Assembly (NCBI RefSeq): GCF_965232525.1
Contig: NZ_OZ246980.1
Span: 372,001-436,000 of the forward strand
Direction of reading: 5' to 3'
From: Bauldia sp965232525
GTDB lineage: Bacteria; Pseudomonadota; Alphaproteobacteria; Rhizobiales; Kaistiaceae
DNA: 64,000 nucleotides
Shown here one piece after another: positions 46,070 through 54,793 of the stretch. The translations under genes and the position numbers were made by a program. Numbering within the stretch: position 1 is the first letter of the stretch; each line of letters starts with the position of its first letter. Under the pieces are notes generated by a model. It saw nothing but the letters and a program-made list of their open reading frames with translations. It searched no databases and was not told the DNA's origin.

Positions 46070-46990
46070 TTAGCCCCCTACCCGGACACGCGGATCAAGG
46101 ATCGCGTAGAGAACATCGACGAAGAGGTTGATCAGAATCACGGTCAATCCAAAGAAGATCACGCCGAATTGCAGAACCGGGTAGTCAGCGTCGCGGACGG
46201 AGCCGACAAGAAGCTGGCCGACTCCTCGGAAGGCGAAGACCTCCTCCACGATGAGCGAGCCGGAAACGAGGCTGGTGAGTTGCAGCCCGAGCACGGTGAC
46301 CACCGGGATCATCGCGTTCGGTAGCGCATGCTTGATGTTGACGATCGCGTCGCGCAGGCCCTTGGCGCGCGCGGTACGGACATAGTCCTCGCTCAGCACG
46401 TCGAGGAGCACCGAGCGCGTATACCGGGCGATGGATGCCGTGAGCCCGGCCGCCAGCACGATCGCCGGCAGAATGAAGTGGTAAGGCGTCGCGTTGCCGA
46501 CGGTCGGTAGGCTGCGCAGCAGATAGCCGAACAGGAAGATCAGGAGGATCGCGAGCACGAAGTGCGGCACGGCATAGCCGAGAAACGCCAGCGACATTGC
46601 CAAACGCCCGGATGCCGCATCACGGCGCAGCGCTCCGATGAGGCCGAGACCGATGCCCATGACAATCGACAGCAGGAAAGCGAGGAGCGCGAGGGTCAGC
46701 GTCGCGGGGAGGCGGTCGGCATACAACTCCACCACGGGGCGGCGTGAATGAATGCTGTTGCCGAATTCCCCCTGGACCAGGTCGCGCAAGTAATAGACGA
46801 ATTGAACCGGGATCGACTCGTCGAGACCAAGCTGCGCCTCGATCGCACGCTGGGTCTCCGCATCGATCCCATCGGGAAACATCACCGCGATCGGATCGCC
46901 GCCAATCCGCGCACCGACGAACACGAGCACCAGGATCAAAGTCACCGTGATGAGGGCGTTCAGCGTGCGTCCAAACAGAAAACTCGCCAT
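46070..46990 (-). CDS. Dpp-type ABC permease (DppB)
   Basis: A 306-residue permease with six membrane segments, N-terminus LFGRTLNALITVTLILVLVF and EAA loop YVRTARAKGLRDAIVNIKHA near residue 205, followed by GSLIVEEVFAFRGVGQLL. It lies 91 bases downstream of the second binding-protein gene; that gap contains a hairpin (47044-47066). Confidence 0.93.
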   Translation of the reverse strand: MASFLFGRTLNALITVTLILVLVFVGARIGGDPIAVMFPDGIDAETQRAIEAQLGLDESIPVQFVYYLRDLVQGEFGNSIHSRRPVVELYADRLPATLTLALLAFLLSIVMGIGLGLIGALRRDAASGRLAMSLAFLGYAVPHFVLAILLIFLFGYLLRSLPTVGNATPYHFILPAIVLAAGLTASIARYTRSVLLDVLSEDYVRTARAKGLRDAIVNIKHALPNAMIPVVTVLGLQLTSLVSGSLIVEEVFAFRGVGQLLVGSVRDADYPVLQFGVIFFGLTVILINLFVDVLYAILDPRVRVGG

Positions 46991-47043
46991 TGAGCCTCAC
47001 AAGCGGGTCACGGGCCACACGCATTCGTCGATACAGCGCGGAG

Positions 47044-47066
47044 GGGGCGACAAGTGCTGCCGCCCC
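47044..47066 (-). other. Intercistronic hairpin after the second binding-protein gene
   Basis: On the minus strand GGGGCG and CGCCCC pair around an 11-base loop that can form two further pairs. It sits 15 bases after the stop of the gene at 47082-48611. The place is the same as in the two other binding-protein operons with such hairpins. Confidence 0.5.
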
Positions 47067-47081
47067 TAACTTGCTTGTGGC

Positions 47082-48611
47082 TTACTCGCCGAACGTGATC
47101 TGCCCGGCGCGCAGCGGCACGGTGAAGGGCCTGAGCGATGAAGGGATCGCGAAGTCAATATCCGCCCGCATCGCGTAGCTGTCCGCCGGCTGGTAGAGCG
47201 GGATCACCGGCGCGATGTCGGTGAAGACCTCGTGCAGCTTGGCGTAGGCCTCTTTACGCTCCTCGACAGACTGACCGAAACGCGCGACTTCATAGTATTC
47301 GAGCCAGCGCGGGTCCGCCTCTGGATCGAAGTAGCCGCGCGAAACGGCCCATGCGCTCTCCGAAAGGGAGGTATCCATCACGCCCATGATGTCGGAGTAG
47401 TACATCGGGATGGACCAGTTGCGGACCATTGTCTGCGGGTCGGTATCGAGGGTGAGACCGCCGACCTCGACCAATTTGATCTTCATGTTGGCGCCGACGT
47501 CGGCCCACATCTCTTGGATCGCCTGCGCGGCAAACTGGCCATAGAGGTAGTAGCCCGGATAGATCGCTACTTCGATTTCCTCGCCGTCATAGTTCGACTC
47601 GGCCAGCAATGCGCGGGCACGCTCAGGGTCAAAGTTGAAGATGTCCAGGTCCGGATTGTAAGTCTCACCGACCTGTGGGAACTGCCACGCCGCCGACGCG
47701 ACACCGTGACCGCGCCACAGGCCCTCGGCCAGACCGTCATAGTCGATCGCCAGTGTTAGTGCCTGGCGAAGTTTCACGTCCGAGGTCACCGGGTGACTGT
47801 TGTTGAAGAGCCAGACGTGAAACATCGGATAAGCGACCTCGACACGCTTGAGGCCGTCTTCAGCATCGATCAACGGATACTGGTCCGGTGGGATTTCGGA
47901 GACGATATCGGCCTCGCCGTTCACGAGCGCGGTGATGCGGTTCGATACCTCCGGAATGCGCAGGAACGTCACCTTGTCGAACGGCGCCGGCTCGCCCCAA
48001 TACGCGTCAAAGCGTTCGACAACCAGGCTGACGTTCGGATCGAACGACACCACCTTATAAGGGCCGGCGCCGATCGGCATTAAGCCATGCCGATCTTCGT
48101 CGCCATCGTTGATTTGATCGAGCGAGCGGATGCCGGCGTTGCGCGACGACAACAAGGTCTCGATCAGCGCGTCGGGCCGTTTGGTGTGGATGCGAACCGT
48201 CATGTCATCTACGACTTCGACCTCCTCGAAGTTGTAGAACAGCTTGCCGTGCGGGTTGCGGTAGCGCGGATCTTCCAGTTTGAAAATCGGGTCTAGCGAC
48301 GCCTCAACGTCATAGGCATCCATGGTATCGCCGTTGTGGAAGGTAACACCCTCGCGGAGCTTCAGCTCCATTGTGGTGTCGTCTATCATTGTCCACTCGG
48401 TTGCCAGGCCCGGCAGGTATTTTCCGGGGGTGAACGGGTCCCGTTCGATCAACGACTCATAGATGGCGTAGAACATGCCCGTGGCGGCGTTCGAGGTATC
48501 TCTTCGCGGGTCGAGGACCTTGCGATGCGACGCAACGCCGATGGTGATCTCCTCGGCCGCCGCTGGTGCGGCGATCACCAATGCGAGCGCCGCGATGGCA
48601 AGCTTCTTCAT
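47082..48611 (-). CDS. ABC substrate-binding protein, family 5 (paralogue 2)
   Basis: A 509-residue periplasmic protein with a Sec signal (LAIAALALVIAAPAAA, cleavage near residue 19). The SBP_bac_5 blocks are KYLPGLATEWTMID and KLREGVTFHNGDTMDAYDVE. It is clearly homologous along its whole length to the protein at 48794-50341 (both begin EITIGV.SHRKV.DP and share FHNGDTMDA, GAGPY.VVSF and NRITALV), so the pair arose by tandem duplication. It is followed by the single set of permeases and double ATPase. Two binding proteins may widen the ligand range. Confidence 0.9.
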   Translation of the reverse strand: MKKLAIAALALVIAAPAAAEEITIGVASHRKVLDPRRDTSNAATGMFYAIYESLIERDPFTPGKYLPGLATEWTMIDDTTMELKLREGVTFHNGDTMDAYDVEASLDPIFKLEDPRYRNPHGKLFYNFEEVEVVDDMTVRIHTKRPDALIETLLSSRNAGIRSLDQINDGDEDRHGLMPIGAGPYKVVSFDPNVSLVVERFDAYWGEPAPFDKVTFLRIPEVSNRITALVNGEADIVSEIPPDQYPLIDAEDGLKRVEVAYPMFHVWLFNNSHPVTSDVKLRQALTLAIDYDGLAEGLWRGHGVASAAWQFPQVGETYNPDLDIFNFDPERARALLAESNYDGEEIEVAIYPGYYLYGQFAAQAIQEMWADVGANMKIKLVEVGGLTLDTDPQTMVRNWSIPMYYSDIMGVMDTSLSESAWAVSRGYFDPEADPRWLEYYEVARFGQSVEERKEAYAKLHEVFTDIAPVIPLYQPADSYAMRADIDFAIPSSLRPFTVPLRAGQITFGE

Positions 48612-48764
48612 GATCCTAGTCTCCTGTCGATCGATTGGATTTACGGGGCGAGGCGAAGATGCCGTCGGCCGGCGGGGCGAGTTCGGTCAGGCGCGGATCG
48701 ATGAACACCTGAACACCTCCAGCACGTCGGCCGACTGGACCGCGAGCGCGGTCGGAGAAGAAGC

Positions 48765-48782
48765 AGGCGGCATCTGCCGCCT
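48765..48782 (-). other. Hairpin between the tandem binding-protein genes
   Basis: On the minus strand AGGCGGCA and TGCCGCCT form a perfect 8-pair stem with a 2-base loop, 11 bases after the stop of the gene at 48794-50341; pyrimidine-rich CTTCTTCTCC follows. It may be a partial terminator that separates the two genes. Confidence 0.6.
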
Positions 48783-48793
48783 CGCCGCTGGGG

Positions 48794-50341
48794 CTACTCG
48801 CACGCGTCGACGTTGATCTGACCAGCGCGCAAGGCGAGCATCAACGGACGCAACGCCGAGGGCACCTGGTATTCGATGCAATCCTTCATCGCGTAGCTGT
48901 CGGCGGGCTGATAAAGCAGAATCCAGCCGGCCATTTCCTCGCCGACCGCCATCAGTTCCTGATAGGCGGCTTTGCGCTCATCCTGATCGAGGCTGAAGCG
49001 GGCGCTCTGATAAAGATCTTTCCAGCGAGGGTCGACAGTCGGGTCAAAAAAGCCGCGCTGAGTGACCCAGGAGGTGTCGGACCACGACGTGTCCATGCCA
49101 CCCATGATGTCGTTGTAGTACATCGGGTTCGACCATTGGCGCACCGCGATCTCGGAGTCCACGTCGACGGTCAGCGAGCCCGGCGCTATGGACTTGAGCT
49201 CGGCGTTCACGCCGATTTCCTGCCACATCTCCGCAATCGCCTGGGCAGCCAGGGGGCCGTAGAGGTAGTAGTAAGGGAAAACCGGCATCTCGATCGTCTC
49301 GCCGTTGTAGTTTGACTCGGCAAGAAGCGCCCTGGCCTTGTCCACATCGTAGGGCGAGACCTCGAGTCCCTCGGTGTACATGTCCCCATAGGCGGGGAAC
49401 TGGTGGCCGGCAGAGCCGGAGATGCCGCGGCCTTTCCACAGGCCTTCGGTAATGGTGTCGAGGTCGACGGCAAGCTTCAGCGCCTGGCGGAGCTTCTGGT
49501 CCTTCATGACCTCGTGGCCCTGGTTCAGGACCAGAACGTGGAACATGTCCCAGGTGACATCGACGCGTTTGAGGCCGTCTTCGCGATCGACGAGCGGCAT
49601 CTGGTCGGGTGGGAGTTCCGAGGCCATATCGATCTCGCCGGAGACCAATGCGGTGATCCGGTTCGCCACTTCGGGGATGCGAAGGAAGGTGATCTTGTCG
49701 AGCGGTGCTGGCTCGCCCCAGTAGTCCTCGAAGCGCTCGACCACCAACTCCTGGTCAGGCTCGAAGCTGACGACCCTGTAGGGGCCGGCACCGACGGGCA
49801 AAATGCCGTAGTCGTCGAGGCCTACTTCATCGATACGGGTCTTGGATTTGATGGCACCGTTACGGGCAGACAGCAGTGTCTCGATCAGTGGGTCAGGCTG
49901 GTGCGTATGGATGCGGACCGTCATCGGATCGACGATCTCAACCTCTTTGAAGTTGTAGTAGAAGCGGCCAAATACGACGCCAGTGCGGGGCCAGGTCTGC
50001 TGGAAGATAGGATTGAGCGAAGCCGCCACATCCTCGGCGTCCATGGTGTCGCCGTTGTGGAAGGTGACGCCTTCGCGCAACTTCAACTCCATGACGGTCG
50101 GCTCGATCATCTTCCATTCGGTCGCCAGGCCGGGGACGAATTTTCCGGCCGCAAACGCGTCGCGTTCGATCAGCGTGTCAAAGATCGAATAAGAGAACTG
50201 CCCACCGGCATTGGAGGCATCGACCGAGGGATCGAACACCTTGCGGTGCGAGGGCACGCCGATAGTGATTTCCTTGGCAAGTGTCGTGTCGGCTATCAGC
50301 ACGACGGCAAGTGCCATGGCCGAAACAGCGAATCTCTTCAT
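48794..50341 (-). CDS. ABC substrate-binding protein, family 5 (paralogue 1)
   Basis: A 515-residue periplasmic protein with signal AVSAMALAVVLIADTTLA (cleavage near residue 22), then EITIGVPSHRKVFDP. ATG 50341 was chosen because it puts the signal at the N-terminus; an upstream start would add 31 polar residues. It is the first gene of the Dpp-type operon on the minus strand and the paralogue of the next gene. A TIM-barrel isomerase gene (50660) is divergent from it. The ligand is unknown; family 5 includes binders of peptides, glycosides and opines. Confidence 0.9.
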   Translation of the reverse strand: MKRFAVSAMALAVVLIADTTLAKEITIGVPSHRKVFDPSVDASNAGGQFSYSIFDTLIERDAFAAGKFVPGLATEWKMIEPTVMELKLREGVTFHNGDTMDAEDVAASLNPIFQQTWPRTGVVFGRFYYNFKEVEIVDPMTVRIHTHQPDPLIETLLSARNGAIKSKTRIDEVGLDDYGILPVGAGPYRVVSFEPDQELVVERFEDYWGEPAPLDKITFLRIPEVANRITALVSGEIDMASELPPDQMPLVDREDGLKRVDVTWDMFHVLVLNQGHEVMKDQKLRQALKLAVDLDTITEGLWKGRGISGSAGHQFPAYGDMYTEGLEVSPYDVDKARALLAESNYNGETIEMPVFPYYYLYGPLAAQAIAEMWQEIGVNAELKSIAPGSLTVDVDSEIAVRQWSNPMYYNDIMGGMDTSWSDTSWVTQRGFFDPTVDPRWKDLYQSARFSLDQDERKAAYQELMAVGEEMAGWILLYQPADSYAMKDCIEYQVPSALRPLMLALRAGQINVDACE

Positions 50342-50659
50342 GGTCTTTCTCTCTCCCGTTCTAGAGAGGCGGCGCCGGCTGCCCCTTGTTGTCCGTGGCA
50401 AGCGTTGCGTGGGATCATGAACGCCGTGCAACATTCGGCCTCGATCCCCCGGTCTTCATCGGAAGTTCACGCCAAGTCAGCAATTGGTCGACACGACCCG
50501 CAAAGAGACTTCGTCTAAAGGCCAAATTGTCCACTTGGCGCGACGCTTTGGCGACCGGCAGCATTGTCAGCCGGCGTGTCGCTAAAACGTCGCGTTGGTC
50601 GGCGAAACCGTTTGCGCGAAACCCTCTACCGGTCAGGGGGTGGCAAGCAGGAGGCCGAG
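50342..50659. other. 318-base divergent promoter region
   Basis: It separates the binding-protein operon (left) and the TIM-barrel gene (right). No gene is supported. An inverted repeat GCCAA-N9-TTGGC at 50521-50539 and a related GCCAA-N8-TTGG at 50471-50487 are the only structured elements seen; they may be sites for the HutC-type regulator at 52512-53276. Confidence 0.5.
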
Positions 50660-51475
50660 GTGACCGAACTCCCCAAACTGGGCGCCGCTCTTCGTCCCGA
50701 AGAGCTTAGCCGGCACATCGACTGGCTGGTGGATGACGACCGCGATCTGGAGCTGCAGGGGTTCCACACGCCTGACGCGCTTCTCAGTGACTGGAAGCCA
50801 CGTGCAGCGGAGGTGAGAAAACAACTCGCCAGCCATAAGGGTCGTCAGGGCATGCACGGACCGGCGTCCGTGCCGCTGGCGTCCAACGATCCGGGCGTCC
50901 GGGCTCTGGCGCAGGAGCGCCTCAGCCAGGCTCTTGATGTTTGCGAGGACCTCGGGCTGACCCAGATGGTCATTCACAGCCCCTACATCCATTGGGACCA
51001 GGAAAATCTCTATCGTCTGCCGAGCCGCCGTGACGAAAAGCTCGACGACTTCAGGGCGACCCTGGAACCTGTCGTTATTCGCGCCGAAGCGTTGAACGTG
51101 GAGTTGGTGATCGAGAACATCGAAGACCGGGACCCGAGCATCCGCGGCGACATCGTCACCCATCTCGCGAGCCCGGCGCTAAAACTTTCCATCGACACCG
51201 GCCACGCTTACTACGCCAATCGTATGGGCGGCGCGCCATCCGTTGATCTGTTCGTTCGCGCCGCCGGCGAACACTTAACGCATCTTCACTTACAAGACGC
51301 AGACGGCCTCGCTGACCGTCACTGGGCCATTGGCGATGGCACGGTTCCGTGGATGGCCGTGTTCGAGGAACTTGGTCGCCTGTCTTCCAATCCGCGCCTC
51401 ATCATTGAGATCCGAAACAAGACCGACGTGTTGCGCTCGGCCGAGCACCTCGTGCGGCTCGGCCTTGCCCGATAG
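50660..51475 (+). CDS. Sugar phosphate isomerase/epimerase-like TIM-barrel protein
   Basis: A 271-residue protein of the AP-endonuclease-2/xylose-isomerase-like TIM-barrel family. Metal-ligand blocks are visible: MHGPASVPLAS, MVIHSPYIHWD, ELVIENIEDRDP (Glu), LKLSIDTGHAYYA (Asp, His), HLHLQDADG and LIIEIRN. GTG 50660 has an AGGAGG site 6 bases upstream; the longer frame starts with a basic stretch unlike the family. Enzymes of this fold isomerise or epimerise sugars, or act on myo-inositol derivatives. Divergent from the Dpp-type importer, it is a candidate first enzyme for the imported substrate. Confidence 0.88.
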   Translation: MTELPKLGAALRPEELSRHIDWLVDDDRDLELQGFHTPDALLSDWKPRAAEVRKQLASHKGRQGMHGPASVPLASNDPGVRALAQERLSQALDVCEDLGLTQMVIHSPYIHWDQENLYRLPSRRDEKLDDFRATLEPVVIRAEALNVELVIENIEDRDPSIRGDIVTHLASPALKLSIDTGHAYYANRMGGAPSVDLFVRAAGEHLTHLHLQDADGLADRHWAIGDGTVPWMAVFEELGRLSSNPRLIIEIRNKTDVLRSAEHLVRLGLAR

Positions 51476-51519
51476 ATCGTCGCGTGGACATCAGATCGAC
51501 CGGGCGTTCTGCTCCCCGC

Positions 51520-52416
51520 TCAGCCATCGAGCCAGAGAGGGTTGGTCCAGGCGCGCTTTCCCGCGGCGTCGACGACGACGGCGCGACACCAATGGCCGGC
51601 GAACTTCTCGAGCGGTAAGCGGGCGCGGGTGAGAGTATGGCCATGGACGCGCTCGGTAACGCGCCCCGGGCCCAGCAGAAGCACCGACCGGGCCGGCGAA
51701 CAGCGGACCTCGATCTCGTCACCATCGCGGACGACGCCGTGGATCTCTGGCCCCTGGCTGGCGTAGAACGCGCCCGCCTTCAGCGCGTCGAGCAGCTGAT
51801 CGGGATCGTTTTCTTCGGCCTTGACCATCACCCAACCGCCGAAGCCATCATCGACCCGCCAGTGGCTGTCGTCGACGGCAATGGCATTGAGACGCCGCCC
51901 GGCGTTCAGCAAGGTGTCCAGCAACGCCGTTCCGCTCGCGCGGTCGGCGTTAACCGCACAGGTATGGTTGTAGACTTCGACGGCGTGGGCACTCTCGATC
52001 GTCAGCGCGTCATCAAGGGTGAGATGGTACCACTCGGGATGGGCAATGGCGACGAACGCGCCGGCGTCGCGACAGCGCTGGGCAAGCGTCACACCGGTCT
52101 CCTCGGACCCGGTCGCCGGGAAGTCGGCGGGCAGGCCCACGGCCAGTAGGTGCCATTCGATCCCACTGGCGAGCGCCGGGGCATGCACCTCGGCGCCGAG
52201 AATGGTGGTGAACCCGTTCGCACGATGGGCGCGCGTGTCGGAGATCGGGAAATTGTAGTTGGGCCGGAAGTGGTCGGTCAGTGAGACGAAGTCATAGCCT
52301 TGTGCGCGATACCGTGCGCAGACCTCTTCCGGCGTCAAGCGGCCGTCCGAGTTGGTGGAGTGGCCGTGCAGATTACCGCGCCAGAACCGGCCGGGCGTGG
52401 AGAACGCTTCGAGCAT
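51520..52416 (-). CDS. PHP-domain metal-dependent hydrolase
   Basis: A 298-residue protein with an N-terminal PHP domain: metal-binding NLHGHSTNSDGRLTPEE (His-x-His and Asp), VSLTDHFRPN, GAEVHAP (Glu-x-His), AIAHPEWY and AVDDSHW (Asp-x-x-His). This set is complete for a trinuclear phosphoesterase of the 3',5'-nucleoside bisphosphate phosphatase or histidinol-phosphatase-like type. ATG 52416 with AGGTGG 7 bases upstream is preferred over the TTG 6 bases earlier. The C-terminal about 80 residues form a beta domain often found in such proteins. It follows the GntR gene on the same strand after 95 bases. The substrate is unknown. Confidence 0.87.
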   Translation of the reverse strand: MLEAFSTPGRFWRGNLHGHSTNSDGRLTPEEVCARYRAQGYDFVSLTDHFRPNYNFPISDTRAHRANGFTTILGAEVHAPALASGIEWHLLAVGLPADFPATGSEETGVTLAQRCRDAGAFVAIAHPEWYHLTLDDALTIESAHAVEVYNHTCAVNADRASGTALLDTLLNAGRRLNAIAVDDSHWRVDDGFGGWVMVKAEENDPDQLLDALKAGAFYASQGPEIHGVVRDGDEIEVRCSPARSVLLLGPGRVTERVHGHTLTRARLPLEKFAGHWCRAVVVDAAGKRAWTNPLWLDG

Positions 52417-52511
52417 AGTCAAGCCACCTTTGTCGGTAATTCGAGCTCGCCAAATGTACTGTCTTTCTGTGACGGCCGGTTAGCCGCGCGAGGCAAAGCG
52501 TGCGCGACCTA

Positions 52512-53276
52512 TCAATTCTTCACGCCAAGTAGCGAATTCGGCGGATTTCGACCTGGCGTCGGCACGCTTTGGAGCACCAGGCTGATGCGGTCGCCACGCG
52601 CGATGGCCTCGGCGACCTCCACTGGGTTGCCGGCCCTGTCTACATTATGGCCCGTCACGACCAGAACGGGTTGCGTCGGGGCGATATCCAACAGCACCGC
52701 CTCGGTGCTGGTGGCGTTCCGGGTCTCGACAATCGTTGTCTTGCGGAAGAAATCCTCAACGTCCTCGTCGATCAGAGCGTCTGTAACGCTGCCGGTACGC
52801 TGAATGCCACCGACAATCTTCGGGAAACGTCGCGGATCGAAATAGTGGCGTGCAAGAACGGCGGGCCGAGCATCCACGAATCGCAGAATCTCGGCAATGT
52901 GGACGCGCTCGCGCCGGCTGACGCCGAGCAGTTCTGCGATCCTTGCTGGCCCTGGGCGAAGTCGGGAGCCGAGGAACTTTGTCGCGCTTACGCGACCCTC
53001 GGCGCGCATGTTCTCACCGAAGCGCGTGCGTTGACCGATCTGATATTGGAAACGCTCGTCGGCGACGAAGGTACCGCGCCCTTGCCAGCTAACGACCAGT
53101 TGGTCTCTTTCCATCGTCTGGAGTGCGCGCCGGACGGCGTGACGTGTCACACGGAAGGACCGCGCCAAGGTCGCCTGCGCGGGCAATCGCGCACCAGGTG
53201 CAAAGTCGCCTTCGTCGATCTGCCGCTTCAGATCAACATAGACGTCGCGCCAGCTGACCGAGTTTGTGGCGTCCAT
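52512..53276 (-). CDS. GntR-family regulator, HutC subfamily (UTRA domain)
   Basis: A 254-residue regulator. The winged helix is at residues about 5-75 (SWRDVYVDLKRQIDEGDFAPG, then ATLARSFRVTRHAVRRALQTM). The UTRA effector domain follows (VHIAEILRFVDARPAVLARHYF, and the late PVLVVTGHNVDRAGNPVE). ATG 53276 has GGAGG 5 bases upstream. The longer frame starting at 53489 is an artefact: its first 27 residues are a translation of the tRNA-Ser gene. It probably controls the PHP gene downstream and perhaps the importer and TIM-barrel genes. Confidence 0.9.
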   Translation of the reverse strand: MDATNSVSWRDVYVDLKRQIDEGDFAPGARLPAQATLARSFRVTRHAVRRALQTMERDQLVVSWQGRGTFVADERFQYQIGQRTRFGENMRAEGRVSATKFLGSRLRPGPARIAELLGVSRRERVHIAEILRFVDARPAVLARHYFDPRRFPKIVGGIQRTGSVTDALIDEDVEDFFRKTTIVETRNATSTEAVLLDIAPTQPVLVVTGHNVDRAGNPVEVAEAIARGDRISLVLQSVPTPGRNPPNSLLGVKN

Positions 53277-53405
53277 TGATGCCTCCAGACTGGCCGGGAT
53301 CGATCGCTTGACGCTCGCGACCGTCTCACGAGACTGTTGCACCATCATGACCAGAGCCGTAATTGGCGACCTGATGGTCTCACAAAAGCCTCGCATAAAC
53401 CGGGT

Positions 53406-53495
<90 letters not shown>

Positions 53496-53763
53496 GCGCC
53501 GGCCTTGCCGGTGCGCGGCGGACTATAATCGCACGATTCACCCGCGCAAGCGGTGGAACCCGGCATTACCGGGGCGAGAGGACCGCGGGCCTATGTGACC
53601 GTGTCCATTGCGACACCTGCCCCTCAATGTCTCTCTACTCATACCAGTTGTGGAGAAGACGCATCGACACCTTAGTCACCAGGCGCTCGCGAGGAGTTGA
53701 CGCGCGCCGGCCTTGCGGTCAAATGGGCCGATCGCCACCTCCAGGATCGAGCCATCGGATGCC

Positions 53764-54093
53764 ATGATCGGCTTTATCGCACGCTTTATCGGTCTCTGGC
53801 TGATCGCTGGTGCGCTGGTCGCGCTGGTGATCGACGGCACCAAGACGATCGCGGCATCGCAGCTAACCGTAACCCCGCTGGGCATGACCTGGTACTCCAT
53901 CAGCCCGTCGACGCTGGTCTCGACGCAGCAGTTCGTCCAGCAGACAGTCGAGGCCTATGTGGGGCATTGGCTATGGGACCCGCTGATCCAGTGGATCCTG
54001 ATGATGCCGACTTGGCTCGTGCTGGGGCTGGTTGGCGCCTGGCTTGTTTATGCCGGCCGCAAGCGCGGTCTCCAGGCGGCCTTCGCCGGTTAG
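53764..54093 (+). CDS. Small membrane protein of unknown function
   Basis: A 109-residue protein with two hydrophobic segments, IGFIARFIGLWLIAGALVAL near the N-terminus and LILMMPTWL/VLGLVGAWLV near the C-terminus, joined by a periplasmic-looking loop that contains MTWYSISPSTLVSTQQFV. ATG 53764 starts directly at the first membrane segment. It lies 28 bases upstream of msrA on the same strand and may be cotranscribed with it. I do not recognise a named family. The 268 bases between it and the tRNA hold nothing I can assign. Confidence 0.75.
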   Translation: MIGFIARFIGLWLIAGALVALVIDGTKTIAASQLTVTPLGMTWYSISPSTLVSTQQFVQQTVEAYVGHWLWDPLIQWILMMPTWLVLGLVGAWLVYAGRKRGLQAAFAG

Positions 54094-54121
54094 CTTGCCA
54101 GGATAAATCGAGGGATGATTC

Positions 54122-54787
54122 ATGGGTATTCTCGACCTGATCTCAAAGAAAACCACCATGCCGACCGCGGACACCGCCCTACCGGGACGCGACGCACTGA
54201 TCCCCACGGCCGAGAGGCATTTCGTCAACGGCGTGCCGCTCAAGGGACCTTATCCGGACGGCGCTGAGGAGGCGCTGTTCGGGCTCGGCTGCTTCTGGGG
54301 CGCGGAGCGGGTCTTCTGGGAAATCCCCGGCGTGATTGTTACCGCCGTGGGCTATGCCGGCGGCCATACCCCCAATCCGACGTACGAGGAAGTTTGCAGC
54401 GGCCGGACCGGGCACAACGAGGTGGTTCGGGTGATCTTCGACCCGTCGAAGGTGAGCTACGCGACGCTGGTCAAGGCGTTCTTCGAGGCGCACGACCCGA
54501 CCCAGGGCATGCGTCAGGGCAACGATGTGGGAACCCAGTACCGTTCCGGCATCTATGTCGCTGACGATGGCCAGCGGCAAGTCGCCGAGGCGCTGGCGCA
54601 AACCTATCGCGACGCCCTGGCGGACAAGGGCTTTGGTTCGATCACGACGGAGATCGTCGACCGACCGCCCTTCTACTTCGCCGAGGACTACCACCAGCAA
54701 TACCTCGCCAAGAATCCGCACGGCTATTGCGGGCTCGGCGGGACCGGCGTGGCCTGTCCCGTGCCAACTGACACGGTCGCAAACTAG
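54122..54787 (+). CDS. msrA: Peptide methionine sulfoxide reductase MsrA
   Basis: A 221-residue enzyme that reduces methionine-S-sulfoxide in oxidised proteins. The catalytic Cys57 lies in FGLGCFWGAE, followed by VGYAGGHTPNPTYEEVCSG. The recycling cysteines are in the C-terminal tail NPHGYCGLGG and GVACPVP, as in three-cysteine MsrA enzymes. The first about 45 residues are an N-terminal extension common in alphaproteobacterial MsrA. It converges on mepA with only 6 bases between stops. Confidence 0.96.
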   Translation: MGILDLISKKTTMPTADTALPGRDALIPTAERHFVNGVPLKGPYPDGAEEALFGLGCFWGAERVFWEIPGVIVTAVGYAGGHTPNPTYEEVCSGRTGHNEVVRVIFDPSKVSYATLVKAFFEAHDPTQGMRQGNDVGTQYRSGIYVADDGQRQVAEALAQTYRDALADKGFGSITTEIVDRPPFYFAEDYHQQYLAKNPHGYCGLGGTGVACPVPTDTVAN

Positions 54788-54793
54788 CCCGCT

